Positions 8,719-17,522 of a stretch of 41,395 nucleotides of DNA are shown here, piece after piece. The notes below the pieces were generated by a model. That model did no database searches and was not told where the DNA came from. It saw only the letters and a list, made by a program, of their open reading frames with translations. Position 1 is the stretch's first letter, and every line of letters starts with the position of its first letter. The DNA comes from Candidatus Omnitrophota bacterium (GTDB lineage Bacteria > Omnitrophota > Gorgyraeia > Gygaellales > JAQTUX01), in assembly GCA_028707125.1 (NCBI GenBank), contig JAQTUX010000001.1:886528-927922 (forward strand). Direction: 5' to 3'. The position numbers and the translations under genes are program-made.

Positions 8719-10430
8719 TGGAAAATGATTATTTATTAAATGTGCAGCGGCCGGCGAGGTATATCGGCGGCGAATGGAACGTTCATCATAAGGACACCGC
8801 TGATGCCGATGTAAAATTCGCGCTGTGTTTTCCTGATATATATGAGATCGGCATGAGCAACCTGGGGCTGCGCGTTTTATACGATCTGCTGAACAGGCAG
8901 GATGGCGTATCGTGCGAAAGATGCTTCTGCCCCTGGCACGATATGCGCAAGGCGATCAGGGAAAAACTATCCGAGAGCCCGTACCTGTGTTCCCTGGAAT
9001 CAGCCCTGCCATTGAAAGAATTTGACATAGTCGGCTTTTCCATATCGTATGAACTTGGCTTTACCAATGTGCTTACGATGTTGTCTCTCGCGGGCATACC
9101 GCTTTTATCCGCGGACAGGAATGAAGGCGGCCCTTTGGTCATTGCCGGCGGGCAGGCATCCTTGAACCCCGAACCCTTAGCCGATTTTATTGACGCCTTT
9201 ATAGTCGGCGAAGGTGAAGAAGTGATCCTGGAACTGGTCCGTGAATACGAAAGGCAGAAGGGGAGAACGCGTTCGCGCGATGAATTATTGCGCTGCCTGT
9301 CGGATATTGAAGGCGTGTATGTGCCTTCTATACGCAAAGAAGGCCCCTTTTCCGTTAAGAAGCGCGTGCTTAGCGATCTTGATAGCGCGCCTTTTCCCGA
9401 GCAATGGCTTGTTCCTTATCTGCAGATAGTCCACGACAGGGTCTGTGTTGAGGTAATGCGCGGCTGCGGTAACCGCTGCCGTTTCTGCCAGGGCAGGGCG
9501 CAGTATTATCCCTATAGAGTGAAGAATGTAGATACGGCGCGTTCTCAGGTGAGGGCGGCGCTCCGTTCTTCAGGATACGAAGAATTTTCACTTTTGGGGC
9601 TTTCGGTGGGAGATCTTCCCGGACTGGCGCGATTCATACAGTCATTGTCCGAAGAATTCAAAGATACGGGGGTGAATATATCATTGCCCTCTTTGAAGGC
9701 AAAGGATTTTCTCAAGGGCATACCGCTTGAGTTATCTTTGGCGAGAAAGGCCACCTTGACCTTTGCCCCTGAGGCGGGGACAGAGAGGCTGCGCGGGATC
9801 ATCGGCAAGGATCTTAAGATAGAGGACTTATTCAGCGTGGCTGAATCGGCATATAAAGCGGGATACCGGCATATCAAATTGTATTTTATGATCGGCCTGC
9901 CTACCGAATCCGAGGCGGACCTGGACGGCATTGCCGATCTGGCGAAGGAGATCTCAGAATTAAGGCGAAAGGCCCGCGGGGGGCCGGCCGATGTGCATTT
10001 AAGCGTCGCGACTTTTATACCTAAGCCGCATACACCTTTTCAATGGCTGGCTATGGAGGGCAAGGATTCGATCATTTCAAAACAGCGGTATTTGCGCGGC
10101 TGTATCGCCAGGCGCTCATCAAGGATAAAGTTAAGCTTTCACAATACGGATTCCGCGGTCATAGAGGCGGCGTTGTGCCGCGGCGGCAGGAATCTGGGAG
10201 CTGTTATTATGAAGGCGTGGCAGTACGGCGCCTGTTTTGACGGCTGGGATGAATTCCTGAATGTTGATGCCTGGAACAGGGCGTTTAATGATAACGGGCT
10301 GGACCTGGAAGGCCACGCGTCAAGGCCGCGGATGCTGAATGAGGCATTGCCCTGGGACCATATTGATGTGGGGATAAGCAAGGAGCTGCTTAAGAGCGAA
10401 TTCAGAGAGGCGCTGGGAAGCAGCGAGTAA
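8718..10430 (+). CDS. B12-binding-type radical SAM protein (TIGR03960-like)
   Basis: A 570-residue protein with a cobalamin-binding-like N-terminal half (FPDIYEIGMSNLGLRVLYDLLN, later VGFSISYELGFTNVL and GGQASLNPEPLADF) and a radical SAM core. The [4Fe-4S] motif is C-GNR-C-RF-C (Cys250, Cys254, Cys257). The pattern fits the TIGR03960 family, usually found beside a DUF2344 protein, RNase E/G and ribosomal protein L21. None of these is here, and the reaction is unknown for the family. I place the start at the ATG overlapping the rodA stop (TGATG). A TTG codon just before it, at 8715, is in frame but unneeded. It probably ends the mre operon transcript. Confidence 0.85.
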   Translation: MENDYLLNVQRPARYIGGEWNVHHKDTADADVKFALCFPDIYEIGMSNLGLRVLYDLLNRQDGVSCERCFCPWHDMRKAIREKLSESPYLCSLESALPLKEFDIVGFSISYELGFTNVLTMLSLAGIPLLSADRNEGGPLVIAGGQASLNPEPLADFIDAFIVGEGEEVILELVREYERQKGRTRSRDELLRCLSDIEGVYVPSIRKEGPFSVKKRVLSDLDSAPFPEQWLVPYLQIVHDRVCVEVMRGCGNRCRFCQGRAQYYPYRVKNVDTARSQVRAALRSSGYEEFSLLGLSVGDLPGLARFIQSLSEEFKDTGVNISLPSLKAKDFLKGIPLELSLARKATLTFAPEAGTERLRGIIGKDLKIEDLFSVAESAYKAGYRHIKLYFMIGLPTESEADLDGIADLAKEISELRRKARGGPADVHLSVATFIPKPHTPFQWLAMEGKDSIISKQRYLRGCIARRSSRIKLSFHNTDSAVIEAALCRGGRNLGAVIMKAWQYGACFDGWDEFLNVDAWNRAFNDNGLDLEGHASRPRMLNEALPWDHIDVGISKELLKSEFREALGSSE

Positions 10431-10448
10431 CAAATCCACAGGAATATA

Positions 10449-10477
10449 TTGACACGCAAGTAGATGATTGAGATAAT
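10449..10477 (+). promoter_or_regulatory. Sigma70-type promoter of the pilus-motor cluster
   Basis: TTGACA (10449-10454), a 17-bp spacer and GATAAT (10472-10477), about 47 bases before the ATG at 10524. It separates the mre operon from the signalling and motor cluster. Confidence 0.75.
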
Positions 10478-10523
10478 TAAAATAGCGCGTGCGCGTAAAA
10501 ACGATTAAACGGGGGTGACGGAT

Positions 10524-11408
10524 ATGAAAGGGTCTGGAGGTTCGGCTTTTAATTCCATGGGCATTAAGCGCAAGATGAGGATCTCTTTCGCGCTTATGTC
10601 CATAATACCTTTGCTTATGCTGTTGAATTACATATTTCCCAACAGCGCCCTGCATTTCACTAATTCAGTATTGATCTTTTTGATCACGGTCACGCTGGTG
10701 GTCTTCGGGTTCCTTATCATAAAGCACATCGTTGATTCGGTATTCAGGGTCAGCTCCGCCGCCAAGGTAATGGCCGGCGGAGACTATAACCACAAGATAC
10801 CATCATCAGAGAAGGATGAGGTGGGCGATATCAGCCAGGCGCTCAACCACCTGACCGCTGAGATACGCAAAGATGTGGATGAGTTGAGCCGGCTCTTGCA
10901 GAAGGTGAGCAAGCTTGAAATAAGGGACCCTCTGACCGGGTTGTTCAATGAGAAATATATAAGGCAGCAGCTGGATGAAGAGATCAAAAGGGCGCTTATC
11001 TATCAGCGCCCCTGCGGGTTTATAATTTTAGAGGTTGATAATTTCGGCAGTTTCCACAAGAGTTTCGGCGATATAGCGGTGGAGGCAGTCCTGAAGAAGG
11101 CCGCCTCTTTGTTTAAAGACAGCGTTTCCAGCATTGATAAAGTTGCCAGGTTCGGCGACAACCAATTCGCGGTCGTCCTGCCGGAAAAGAATAAACGCAG
11201 CTGCCAGGAGGCGGCGGAGTACATCAGGAAGAAGGTTGAGTCCGCGTTCAAGGGAGAAAAGGACGAGCATCAAAGGATCACTATAAGCGCTGGGATCTCT
11301 GAAAACCCCCTGGACGGCACAAGCGCTAAGGAGCTGATAGATAAAGCGGAAGAAGCATTGGACAGGGCAAGAAACAAAGGAGGCAACCAGTGCCTTTTCG
11401 CAGAATAA
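10524..11408 (+). CDS. Membrane HAMP protein with degenerate GGDEF domain
   Basis: 294 residues with two membrane segments (about 21-38 and 46-68), a HAMP-like linker (about 69-122) and a diguanylate-cyclase fold beginning at LEIRDPLTGLFNEKY. The active-site signature is altered: where GGDEF should stand in ARYGGDEFAVLLP the protein has ARFGDNQFAVVLP (Gly211-Asp-Asn-Gln-Phe215). The metal-binding region also differs (LEVDNFGSFHK instead of a DIDHFK-type sequence). Synthesis of c-di-GMP is therefore unlikely, and a nucleotide-sensing or scaffold role is more plausible. The ATG is chosen over an in-frame GTG at 10515 because GGGGGTGA at 10511-10518 is a good ribosome site for the ATG. Its 3' end overlaps the next gene by 19 bases. 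Confidence 0.85.
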   Translation: MKGSGGSAFNSMGIKRKMRISFALMSIIPLLMLLNYIFPNSALHFTNSVLIFLITVTLVVFGFLIIKHIVDSVFRVSSAAKVMAGGDYNHKIPSSEKDEVGDISQALNHLTAEIRKDVDELSRLLQKVSKLEIRDPLTGLFNEKYIRQQLDEEIKRALIYQRPCGFIILEVDNFGSFHKSFGDIAVEAVLKKAASLFKDSVSSIDKVARFGDNQFAVVLPEKNKRSCQEAAEYIRKKVESAFKGEKDEHQRITISAGISENPLDGTSAKELIDKAEEALDRARNKGGNQCLFAE

Positions 11409-11833
11409 TCCAGAAACAGCTGGGAGAGCTTCTTATTGAAAGGGGTGTTATAAGCAGCCAGCAGTTAGAAAAGGCCCTTAGCGTCCAGAAGGAAAAAGGC
11501 GGGCTCATCGGCGAGATCCTTGTTGAATCGGGATACGCCAGGGAAGAAGACATAGTCCAGGCCCTGACCGCGCAATACGGCTTTCCTTATCTGCCCCTGG
11601 CAAATTACGAGATCGCCCCTGAAGTAGTCAATGCCATACCTGAAAGGGTGGCCAGGCAGTATGCCGTTATGCCCATAGACAAAATAGGCGACAATCTCAC
11701 GGTGGCAATGACAAACCCCCTTAATACCCAGGCCATAGAAGACATAGAGATGATCTCCGGATGCAATGTGCAGGTATTTGTCAGCACTGCCTCGGCGGTA
11801 AGAGAGGCGATCGATAAATACTATAAAAAATAA
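11390..11833 (+). CDS. Stand-alone MshEN / GspE N-terminal domain protein
   Basis: 147 residues that correspond only to the N-terminal domain of PilB/GspE/MshE ATPases, with no motor domain. Recognisable text is LGELLIERGVISSQQLEKAL (11-30), IGEILVESGYAREEDIVQAL (40-59) and the second subdomain PERVARQYAVMPIDKIGDNLTVAMTNPLN. In MshE this domain binds c-di-GMP through RLG-type repeats. Here the leading Arg of both repeats is replaced (Gln10, and Leu39-Ile40 before Gly41), so binding is uncertain. The GTG start has a strong AGGAGG seven bases upstream, inside the end of the previous gene. It shares one base with the next gene. It may act as a regulator of, or adaptor for, the two downstream ATPases. 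Confidence 0.85.
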   Translation: MPFRRIIQKQLGELLIERGVISSQQLEKALSVQKEKGGLIGEILVESGYAREEDIVQALTAQYGFPYLPLANYEIAPEVVNAIPERVARQYAVMPIDKIGDNLTVAMTNPLNTQAIEDIEMISGCNVQVFVSTASAVREAIDKYYKK

Positions 11834-13560
11834 TGTCTTCATTACGCAAGATCCTCACAGACATACTCATCAAGAATAAGCTTCTTACGGATTCCGACCT
11901 GAAGGAGGCCTTAGAGATCCAGAAGAAAAGCGGAGGCGGCCTTTCGGATATCCTGGTCAGGCAAAAGTTCATTAAAGAGGACGATCTGATGATGGCGCTG
12001 AGCCAGGGTTTGGGCATGCCCCCCATAGACCTGAAAAGATTCAGGATAGACGCGGAAGTCGCCAAGATGATACCGCGGGACGTAGCCAGGCATTACCAGG
12101 TCCTGCCCATTTCCAAAACGGCGGATACGCTTACCGTAGCCATGGCCGACCCGTTGAATATATTCGCGATCGACGACATAAAGGCGCTTACCGGTTATAC
12201 GATAAACCCTATCGTGGCGGAACCCAAGGCGATACAGGCGGCATTAGACAGTGTCTATAGTTCCGCCGCGAAGGATGTGATCCGGGACATAGTCAAGGGT
12301 ATTGAAGATACAAAGATAGAACTGGTAAGCGAGAAGAAAGAAGAGTTGAGCGCGCAGGAACTCAGCCGCCTTACCCGCGAAGCGCCGGTCATAAAGATCA
12401 CCAATCTTATCCTGGATGAGGCGCTGCGCCTGAAATCCTCTGATGTCCTTATAGAGCCGCTGGAGCACGATCTGCGCATACGTTTCCGTATTGACGGCGT
12501 GCTCCAGCAGTATAAATCACCGCCTAAAACAATGCATGCCTCTCTGGTTTCCAGGATAAAGGTAATGTCCGATCTGAACATTGCCGAGCACCGGCTGCCT
12601 CAGGACGGGCGCTTCAAGTTAAAGATGTCCGGCAGGGATGTTGACTTCAGGGTGTCTGTCATGCCTTCCAGTTTCGGAGAGAAAGTGGCGTTAAGGATAC
12701 TGGACAGGTCTTCCGCGTCCTTTGACATGGAGAAATTGGGGCTTGACGATACAGCCATGGCGTCTTTGAAAGACGCGGCATCAAGGCCTCACGGTATGAT
12801 ACTTGTCTGCGGCCCTACCGGCTGCGGCAAGACCACCACGCTTTATTCTATTCTTAAATATGTGGACTCTCCCGAGAAAAATCTTGTTACAGTTGAAGAC
12901 CCTGTGGAGTATCAACTGGAAGGGGTGAACCAGGTCAGCATAAGGCCGGATATAGGGCTTACATTTGCCGCGTCATTGAGGGCTATATTAAGGCAGGACC
13001 CGGACGTTATAATGATAGGCGAAATAAGGGATTTTGATACGGTGGACATAGCGATCAAAAGCGCTCTGACCGGCCACCTGGTGCTTTCCACTCTTCACAC
13101 CACCACTGCCCAGGGCGCGATAGTGCGGCTTATAAATATGGGGGTTGAACCGTTCCTTTTAACGTCTTCGCTTATATGCGTAATGGCGCAGAGGCTGGTC
13201 AGGGTCGTCTGCCGCTCCTGCAAAGAGAAATACGAACTTAAGAAGGATGTCGCGAAGGCCATCGGGCTTGCGGAGCTGGATGTCAAAAAATATGATTTTG
13301 TCAAAGGCAAGGGGTGCAAGGATTGTTTTAACAGCGGCTACAGCGGCAGGATAGCTATAGCGGAGATCATGATGCTTACGCCCGGGATACGCGGCCTGAT
13401 ATCAAAGAGGGCAAAGGAAGACGACATAAAAGGATTGGCCAGAAAAGAGGGAATGCATACCTTGAGAGAAGACGGTATGCGCCTGGCAGCCGCGGGCATA
13501 ACCAGTATTGAAGAGGTCTTAAGGGTGACCGCCGGGGACCAGGGCAGGGGAAATCCATGA
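11833..13560 (+). CDS. PilB/GspE-family secretion ATPase, copy 1
   Basis: A hexameric motor ATPase of type IV pilus or type II secretion systems, acting at the cytoplasmic face of the inner membrane. The 575 residues comprise an N-terminal MshEN-like domain (about 1-150), a linker and the motor domain with Walker A GPTGCGKT (327-334), the Asp box VEDPVEYQLEGVNQV, Walker B RQDPDVIMIGEIRD and the His box LVLSTLHTTTAQG. A four-Cys zinc motif (CRSCKEKYELKK ... CKDCFNSGYSGR) lies near the C-terminus, as in many PilB/GspE proteins. The N-terminal domain lacks the Gly of the first repeat (ILIKNKLL), unlike the stand-alone copy upstream. It overlaps copy 2 by four bases. Confidence 0.93.
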   Translation: MSSLRKILTDILIKNKLLTDSDLKEALEIQKKSGGGLSDILVRQKFIKEDDLMMALSQGLGMPPIDLKRFRIDAEVAKMIPRDVARHYQVLPISKTADTLTVAMADPLNIFAIDDIKALTGYTINPIVAEPKAIQAALDSVYSSAAKDVIRDIVKGIEDTKIELVSEKKEELSAQELSRLTREAPVIKITNLILDEALRLKSSDVLIEPLEHDLRIRFRIDGVLQQYKSPPKTMHASLVSRIKVMSDLNIAEHRLPQDGRFKLKMSGRDVDFRVSVMPSSFGEKVALRILDRSSASFDMEKLGLDDTAMASLKDAASRPHGMILVCGPTGCGKTTTLYSILKYVDSPEKNLVTVEDPVEYQLEGVNQVSIRPDIGLTFAASLRAILRQDPDVIMIGEIRDFDTVDIAIKSALTGHLVLSTLHTTTAQGAIVRLINMGVEPFLLTSSLICVMAQRLVRVVCRSCKEKYELKKDVAKAIGLAELDVKKYDFVKGKGCKDCFNSGYSGRIAIAEIMMLTPGIRGLISKRAKEDDIKGLARKEGMHTLREDGMRLAAAGITSIEEVLRVTAGDQGRGNP

Positions 13561-15260
13561 CAACGCTTAAAGACAGGTTGATACAGGTGTTGATAGAGTC
13601 CAAGGCCGTGGCAAAACAGCAGATAGACAGGGTGCTGGATATCCATAAAAAGGAAGGAAAGCCGTTAAAGAAGGTATTGATAGACGAGGGCATCATAAGC
13701 GAAGAGGACTTATTGCTGATCCTCTCGCGCCAGCTGTTTATCCCTACGATACACCTGAGCAGATACAGGATCGATTCTTCGCTGGTTTCCGTCGTGCCTG
13801 AACGCCTCGCGCGCCAGTATCGGCTTATACCCATCTCCAGGATCGGCAATACGATGACAGTCGCCATGTCCGACCCGCTGAATGTGTTCGCGCTGGATGA
13901 CCTGAAGGCGTTGACCGGCATGCAGATCGACGTGGTGATCTCATCGGAGCCGGATATTTTGCGCGCCATAGACGCGCAGTACCACCGGCCCTCCGGAGAA
14001 ATGGCGGATATAATAAAAGGCGGGTATGCCGGAGATGCGGGCGCGGAGGGGACGGGAGAAGGGGAGGGCACCATTGAATTAGGGGAATTGCTTGAGGCAA
14101 GCCGCCTGCCGCCGATAGTAAAATTAGTTGAATTTGTCTTAAGCGACGCGTTAAAGAAGCGTTCTTCAGATATTCATTTTGAACCGGAGGAGGATTGCCT
14201 CAGGGTGAGATACCGCATTGACGGCCTGCTCCATGACATATTCAGGGTCCCCAAAAAAAATCAGAACGCCGTGCTCGCCCGGCTTAAGATCGTTTCCATG
14301 CTTGATATAACCGAATCACGCCTGCCTCAGGACGGCAGGTTTAAAGTCAGGTTCACGAATAAAGAGGTTGATTTCCGGGTCTCCGCCCTGCCGACCGCGT
14401 TCGGCCAGAAGTTTGTGCTCAGGGCCCTGGATAAGACCAATCTTTCCATAGGCCTTGATGAATTGGGGTTTTCCCCCGAGCCGCTGAGGTTGTTCAGAGA
14501 GGCGGTCTCCAGGCCATACGGCATGATCCTGATCACGGGCCCTACCGGAAGCGGCAAATCCACAACCTTGTATTCCATATTGAATCAGTTGAATACCATA
14601 GAGAGAAACATAGTCACCATTGAAGACCCGGTGGAATATCAGATAGAAGGCATCACGCAGGTGCAGGCAAACCCCGACATAGGGCTTAATTTCGCTTCGG
14701 GTTTAAGGGCTATCCTAAGGCAGAGCCCCGATACGATAATGGTGGGCGAGATCAGGGACTCCGAAACGCTTGATATCGCCATAAAGGCCTCATTGACCGG
14801 CCAGATGGTTTTCTCCACGCTGCATACAAACGATTCGGTATCCAGCATAACGCGCATGATAGATATGGGCATTGAGGCGTTCCTTGTGGCCTCCAGCGTG
14901 ATCATGGTCTGCGCCCAGCGCCTATGCAGGAAAATATGCGATTACTGCAAAGAGGAACAGAAGATACCCGGGGACCTGCTCGCGCGGATGAAGATCGACG
15001 CGAAGACTGTATTTTACAAAGGCAAGGGTTGTAATAATTGCAATGATACGGGATTTTATGGTAGAATGGGCGTATTGGAAGTGCTTATGATTGACGACGC
15101 GGTAAGAGAGATGATAATAAGGCGCGTGCCCACGGATGAGATAAGGAAATACGCGATAGATAAGATGGGGATGAAGACATTAAGGGATGACGCGTTATTA
15201 AAGGTGAAGAACGGGTTGACTACATTGGATGAAGCGCTGCGCATAACTTCAGAGGAATGA
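13557..15260 (+). CDS. PilB/GspE-family secretion ATPase, copy 2
   Basis: A second full-length motor of 567 residues, directly downstream of and similar to copy 1. It has an MshEN-like N-terminus (LIQVLIESKAVAKQQIDRVL), an acidic Gly-rich insertion (EGTGEGEGTIELGELL, about 164-180), Walker A GPTGSGKS (328-335), the Asp box IEDPVEYQIEGITQV, Walker B RQSPDTIMVGEIRD and two CxxC pairs (CDYC and CNNC). The Walker B region has Ser where copy 1 has the usual Asp (RQSPD versus RQDPD). Neither copy is obviously a PilT retraction ATPase, since both keep the N-terminal domain. The pair may form a mixed motor or serve two separate machines. Confidence 0.93.
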   Translation: MTTLKDRLIQVLIESKAVAKQQIDRVLDIHKKEGKPLKKVLIDEGIISEEDLLLILSRQLFIPTIHLSRYRIDSSLVSVVPERLARQYRLIPISRIGNTMTVAMSDPLNVFALDDLKALTGMQIDVVISSEPDILRAIDAQYHRPSGEMADIIKGGYAGDAGAEGTGEGEGTIELGELLEASRLPPIVKLVEFVLSDALKKRSSDIHFEPEEDCLRVRYRIDGLLHDIFRVPKKNQNAVLARLKIVSMLDITESRLPQDGRFKVRFTNKEVDFRVSALPTAFGQKFVLRALDKTNLSIGLDELGFSPEPLRLFREAVSRPYGMILITGPTGSGKSTTLYSILNQLNTIERNIVTIEDPVEYQIEGITQVQANPDIGLNFASGLRAILRQSPDTIMVGEIRDSETLDIAIKASLTGQMVFSTLHTNDSVSSITRMIDMGIEAFLVASSVIMVCAQRLCRKICDYCKEEQKIPGDLLARMKIDAKTVFYKGKGCNNCNDTGFYGRMGVLEVLMIDDAVREMIIRRVPTDEIRKYAIDKMGMKTLRDDALLKVKNGLTTLDEALRITSEE

Positions 15261-15261
15261 T

Positions 15262-16326
15262 ATGACAGAGGGTAAAATACTGATAGTGGATAACGACAGG
15301 GTATTTATGAATTACATCAGGGATATGCTTTCCGGCAAGGGCTACGATGTTGATACGGCGGACAGGGCCGAAGAGGCGGTCAATAAGATCAAGTTAGAGA
15401 CCTTCAATCTGGCGATAATCAAGGAAGGGATGCCTGGTATGGAGGGCCTGAAATTAGTAAAGGAGTTGAAGGCGGCCAACCCCGACATCACAGTCATCTT
15501 ATCGCGCGATAAAGATTCTTCCCGCAAAGCGGCTGCCCTGCCCAATCTGGAGATATATGACTATCTGGTAAGCCCCATAAATCCGGAGAAGGCCGTTTTT
15601 ATTATAGATAAGGGCATAGAGCTCAACCGGTTGTCGGTAAGAAACAGCAAGGTGCTGCGCCGCGTCGCGGAGGAAAATACCTCCCTGCAGAAGCAGAACG
15701 CGCTTCTTACCAAGCGCATTGAGGAGTCCACAAAGAACCTGTCGCGCCTTTACGAAAATCTACGGGATACGTATTTGCGCACGATAAAGGCGCTGGCGCA
15801 GGCGATCGATACCAGGGATCATTACACCGGAAGCCATTCAGCCAATGTCGCCAGGTACGCGGCGGCGATAGCCGAAGCGATGCATCTGTCCACTCAGGAG
15901 GTTGAGGCGGTAAGAGAGGCCTGCGAGCTGCATGATTTAGGCAAGGTCGGCATACAGGATTATATATTAAGCAAGCCCACAAAGCTCACCCCTGAAGAAT
16001 GGGAGCAGATGAAGGAGCATCCTATGAAGGGCGCTCAGATACTTGAGCACTTGACGTTCCTCGGCGACGTGGTTGAGATCGTGCGGGAGCACCACGAGCA
16101 TTATGACGGCACAGGGTATCCCTTCAAGCATAAGGGCGATGAGATACCTTTGGGCGCGCGCATTGTATGCCTCGCGGATTCTTACGACGCTATGACTTCC
16201 GCCCGTTCATATAGAAAGTCGCCGTTGACTAAAGAAGAGGCGGTTGCCGAGATAGTCAAGAATTCAGGGAAGCAGTTTGACCCGCGCATAGTAGAGGCGT
16301 TCCTGAAAGTCGTGGAGAAATTCTGA
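15262..16326 (+). CDS. Pseudo-receiver / HD-GYP phosphodiesterase
   Basis: 354 residues. Residues 1-120 have the fold signature of a response-regulator receiver (KILIVDNDR with Asp10 and Asp12; MPGMEGLKLVKEL), but the phosphoacceptor Asp is replaced by Lys54 (AIIKEGMPG) and the conserved Lys by Ser104 (YLVSPIN). Conventional phosphorylation is thus not expected. A coiled linker (about 125-175) leads to an intact HD-GYP domain: HYTGSHSANVARYA, HDLGK with His224-Asp225, HHEHYDGTGYP with GYP at 285-287 and the LADSYDAMTSARSYR signature. HD-GYP enzymes hydrolyse c-di-GMP or related dinucleotides. Its place between the PilB copies and PilC suggests control of the motor. Confidence 0.92.
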   Translation: MTEGKILIVDNDRVFMNYIRDMLSGKGYDVDTADRAEEAVNKIKLETFNLAIIKEGMPGMEGLKLVKELKAANPDITVILSRDKDSSRKAAALPNLEIYDYLVSPINPEKAVFIIDKGIELNRLSVRNSKVLRRVAEENTSLQKQNALLTKRIEESTKNLSRLYENLRDTYLRTIKALAQAIDTRDHYTGSHSANVARYAAAIAEAMHLSTQEVEAVREACELHDLGKVGIQDYILSKPTKLTPEEWEQMKEHPMKGAQILEHLTFLGDVVEIVREHHEHYDGTGYPFKHKGDEIPLGARIVCLADSYDAMTSARSYRKSPLTKEEAVAEIVKNSGKQFDPRIVEAFLKVVEKF

Positions 16327-17522
16327 TGCCTGTGTTCCGTTATAAAGCGAAAGACAGCGGCTCCGCGGTTAAGTCCGGAGAGATCGAGGCGGGTTCCGTG
16401 CAGGATGCCGCCGATATTCTGCACAAGAGGGGCTACACCGTTATTTCACTTGACGCCGCGAAGGCGTTGAGAAGCAGGAGAGAATCGGTGAGCACGGATG
16501 ACCTGGTGGTATTTTCCCGCCAGCTTGCCACGATGATAGAAAGCGGCATATCTTTGGTGCAGGCGCTGGCAATTTTGTCGGAACAGGCGGAAAAGAAGTC
16601 GTTTAAATCCGTGATCGGATCGATGAGGCAGGATATAGAGGAGGGCTCCAGTTTCAGCGAGGCGCTGGCAAAACATGCCGGCATATTCCCTGAGATATTC
16701 AGGAGCATGGTTCAGGCCGGCGAGGCATCGGGGATGCTGGAAGAGATATTGGAGCGCCTGGCGGTATACATAGAGAAGTCCGCGGCGCTGCGCAGGAAAA
16801 TAGTCTCAAGCCTTATATACCCTGCCGTGGTGATAAGTATGGCGGTGATCATCACCGCTGTCCTGCTCTTGAAGGTGGTGCCGACGTTCAAGGCGATATT
16901 TGACATTCTCGGCGGCCAGCTGCCTTTGCCTACAAAGATATTGATCTTTACCAGCGACCTGCTGCGCCACAACATCCTTTACGTGATCATAGCCGCGGCG
17001 GCAGCGTTTTTTTTGTTCAGGAAGTACTACGCGACACAAAAGGGCAGATACGCGGTAGATAAGCGGATGTTGTCCCTGCCGGTTTTCGGCAGGCTGGCAA
17101 TAAAGGTCGCCGTGGTGAAATTCAGCCGCACCCTTGCCACGCTGGTGAAGAGCGGAGTGCCGATATTGAATTCCCTTGAGATAGTCGCCAGGATCGCCGG
17201 CAACAAGGTCGTGGAGGAGGCGGTGCTGTCGGCGCGTAAATCCATACGCGAAGGCGAGCCGATCGCGGGGCCGCTTTCCAACAGCGGCGTGTTCCCCCCT
17301 ATGGTTGTGAGGATGATCGGCGTGGGAGAGCAGACAGGCGAACTTGAAAAGATGCTTACCAAGATAGCCGATTTCTACGATGATCAGGTTGACGCCGCCG
17401 TAAGCGGGCTGACCAGCCTGCTTGAGCCGTTGGTCATTGCCTTTCTGGGAATAGTCATAGGAGGCATAGTGATATCCCTGTTCCTGCCCATATTCAAGAT
17501 CACCCAGCTCATCGCGCAGTAA
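16326..17522 (+). CDS. pilC: PilC/GspF-family inner-membrane platform protein
   Basis: The polytopic platform protein that couples the PilB/GspE motor to pilin assembly. The 398 residues contain two T2SSF domains (FSRQLATMIESGISLVQAL near 60-78 and FSRTLATLVKSGVPILNSL near 265-283) separated by membrane segments, with a terminal hydrophobic helix (PLVIAFLGIVIGGIVISLFLPIF). The N-terminal PVFRYKAKDSGSAVKSGEIEA is typical of the family. The ATG shares a base with the preceding stop (TGATG). No pilin, prepilin peptidase, PilM-Q or secretin gene is in the window, so type IV pilus and type II secretion cannot be told apart here. Confidence 0.94.
   Translation: MPVFRYKAKDSGSAVKSGEIEAGSVQDAADILHKRGYTVISLDAAKALRSRRESVSTDDLVVFSRQLATMIESGISLVQALAILSEQAEKKSFKSVIGSMRQDIEEGSSFSEALAKHAGIFPEIFRSMVQAGEASGMLEEILERLAVYIEKSAALRRKIVSSLIYPAVVISMAVIITAVLLLKVVPTFKAIFDILGGQLPLPTKILIFTSDLLRHNILYVIIAAAAAFFLFRKYYATQKGRYAVDKRMLSLPVFGRLAIKVAVVKFSRTLATLVKSGVPILNSLEIVARIAGNKVVEEAVLSARKSIREGEPIAGPLSNSGVFPPMVVRMIGVGEQTGELEKMLTKIADFYDDQVDAAVSGLTSLLEPLVIAFLGIVIGGIVISLFLPIFKITQLIAQ

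Noticed and set aside
10515-10523. GTG start for the GGDEF-like protein
   Set aside because: The GTG lies within the GGGGGTGA ribosome site that properly serves the ATG at 10524.
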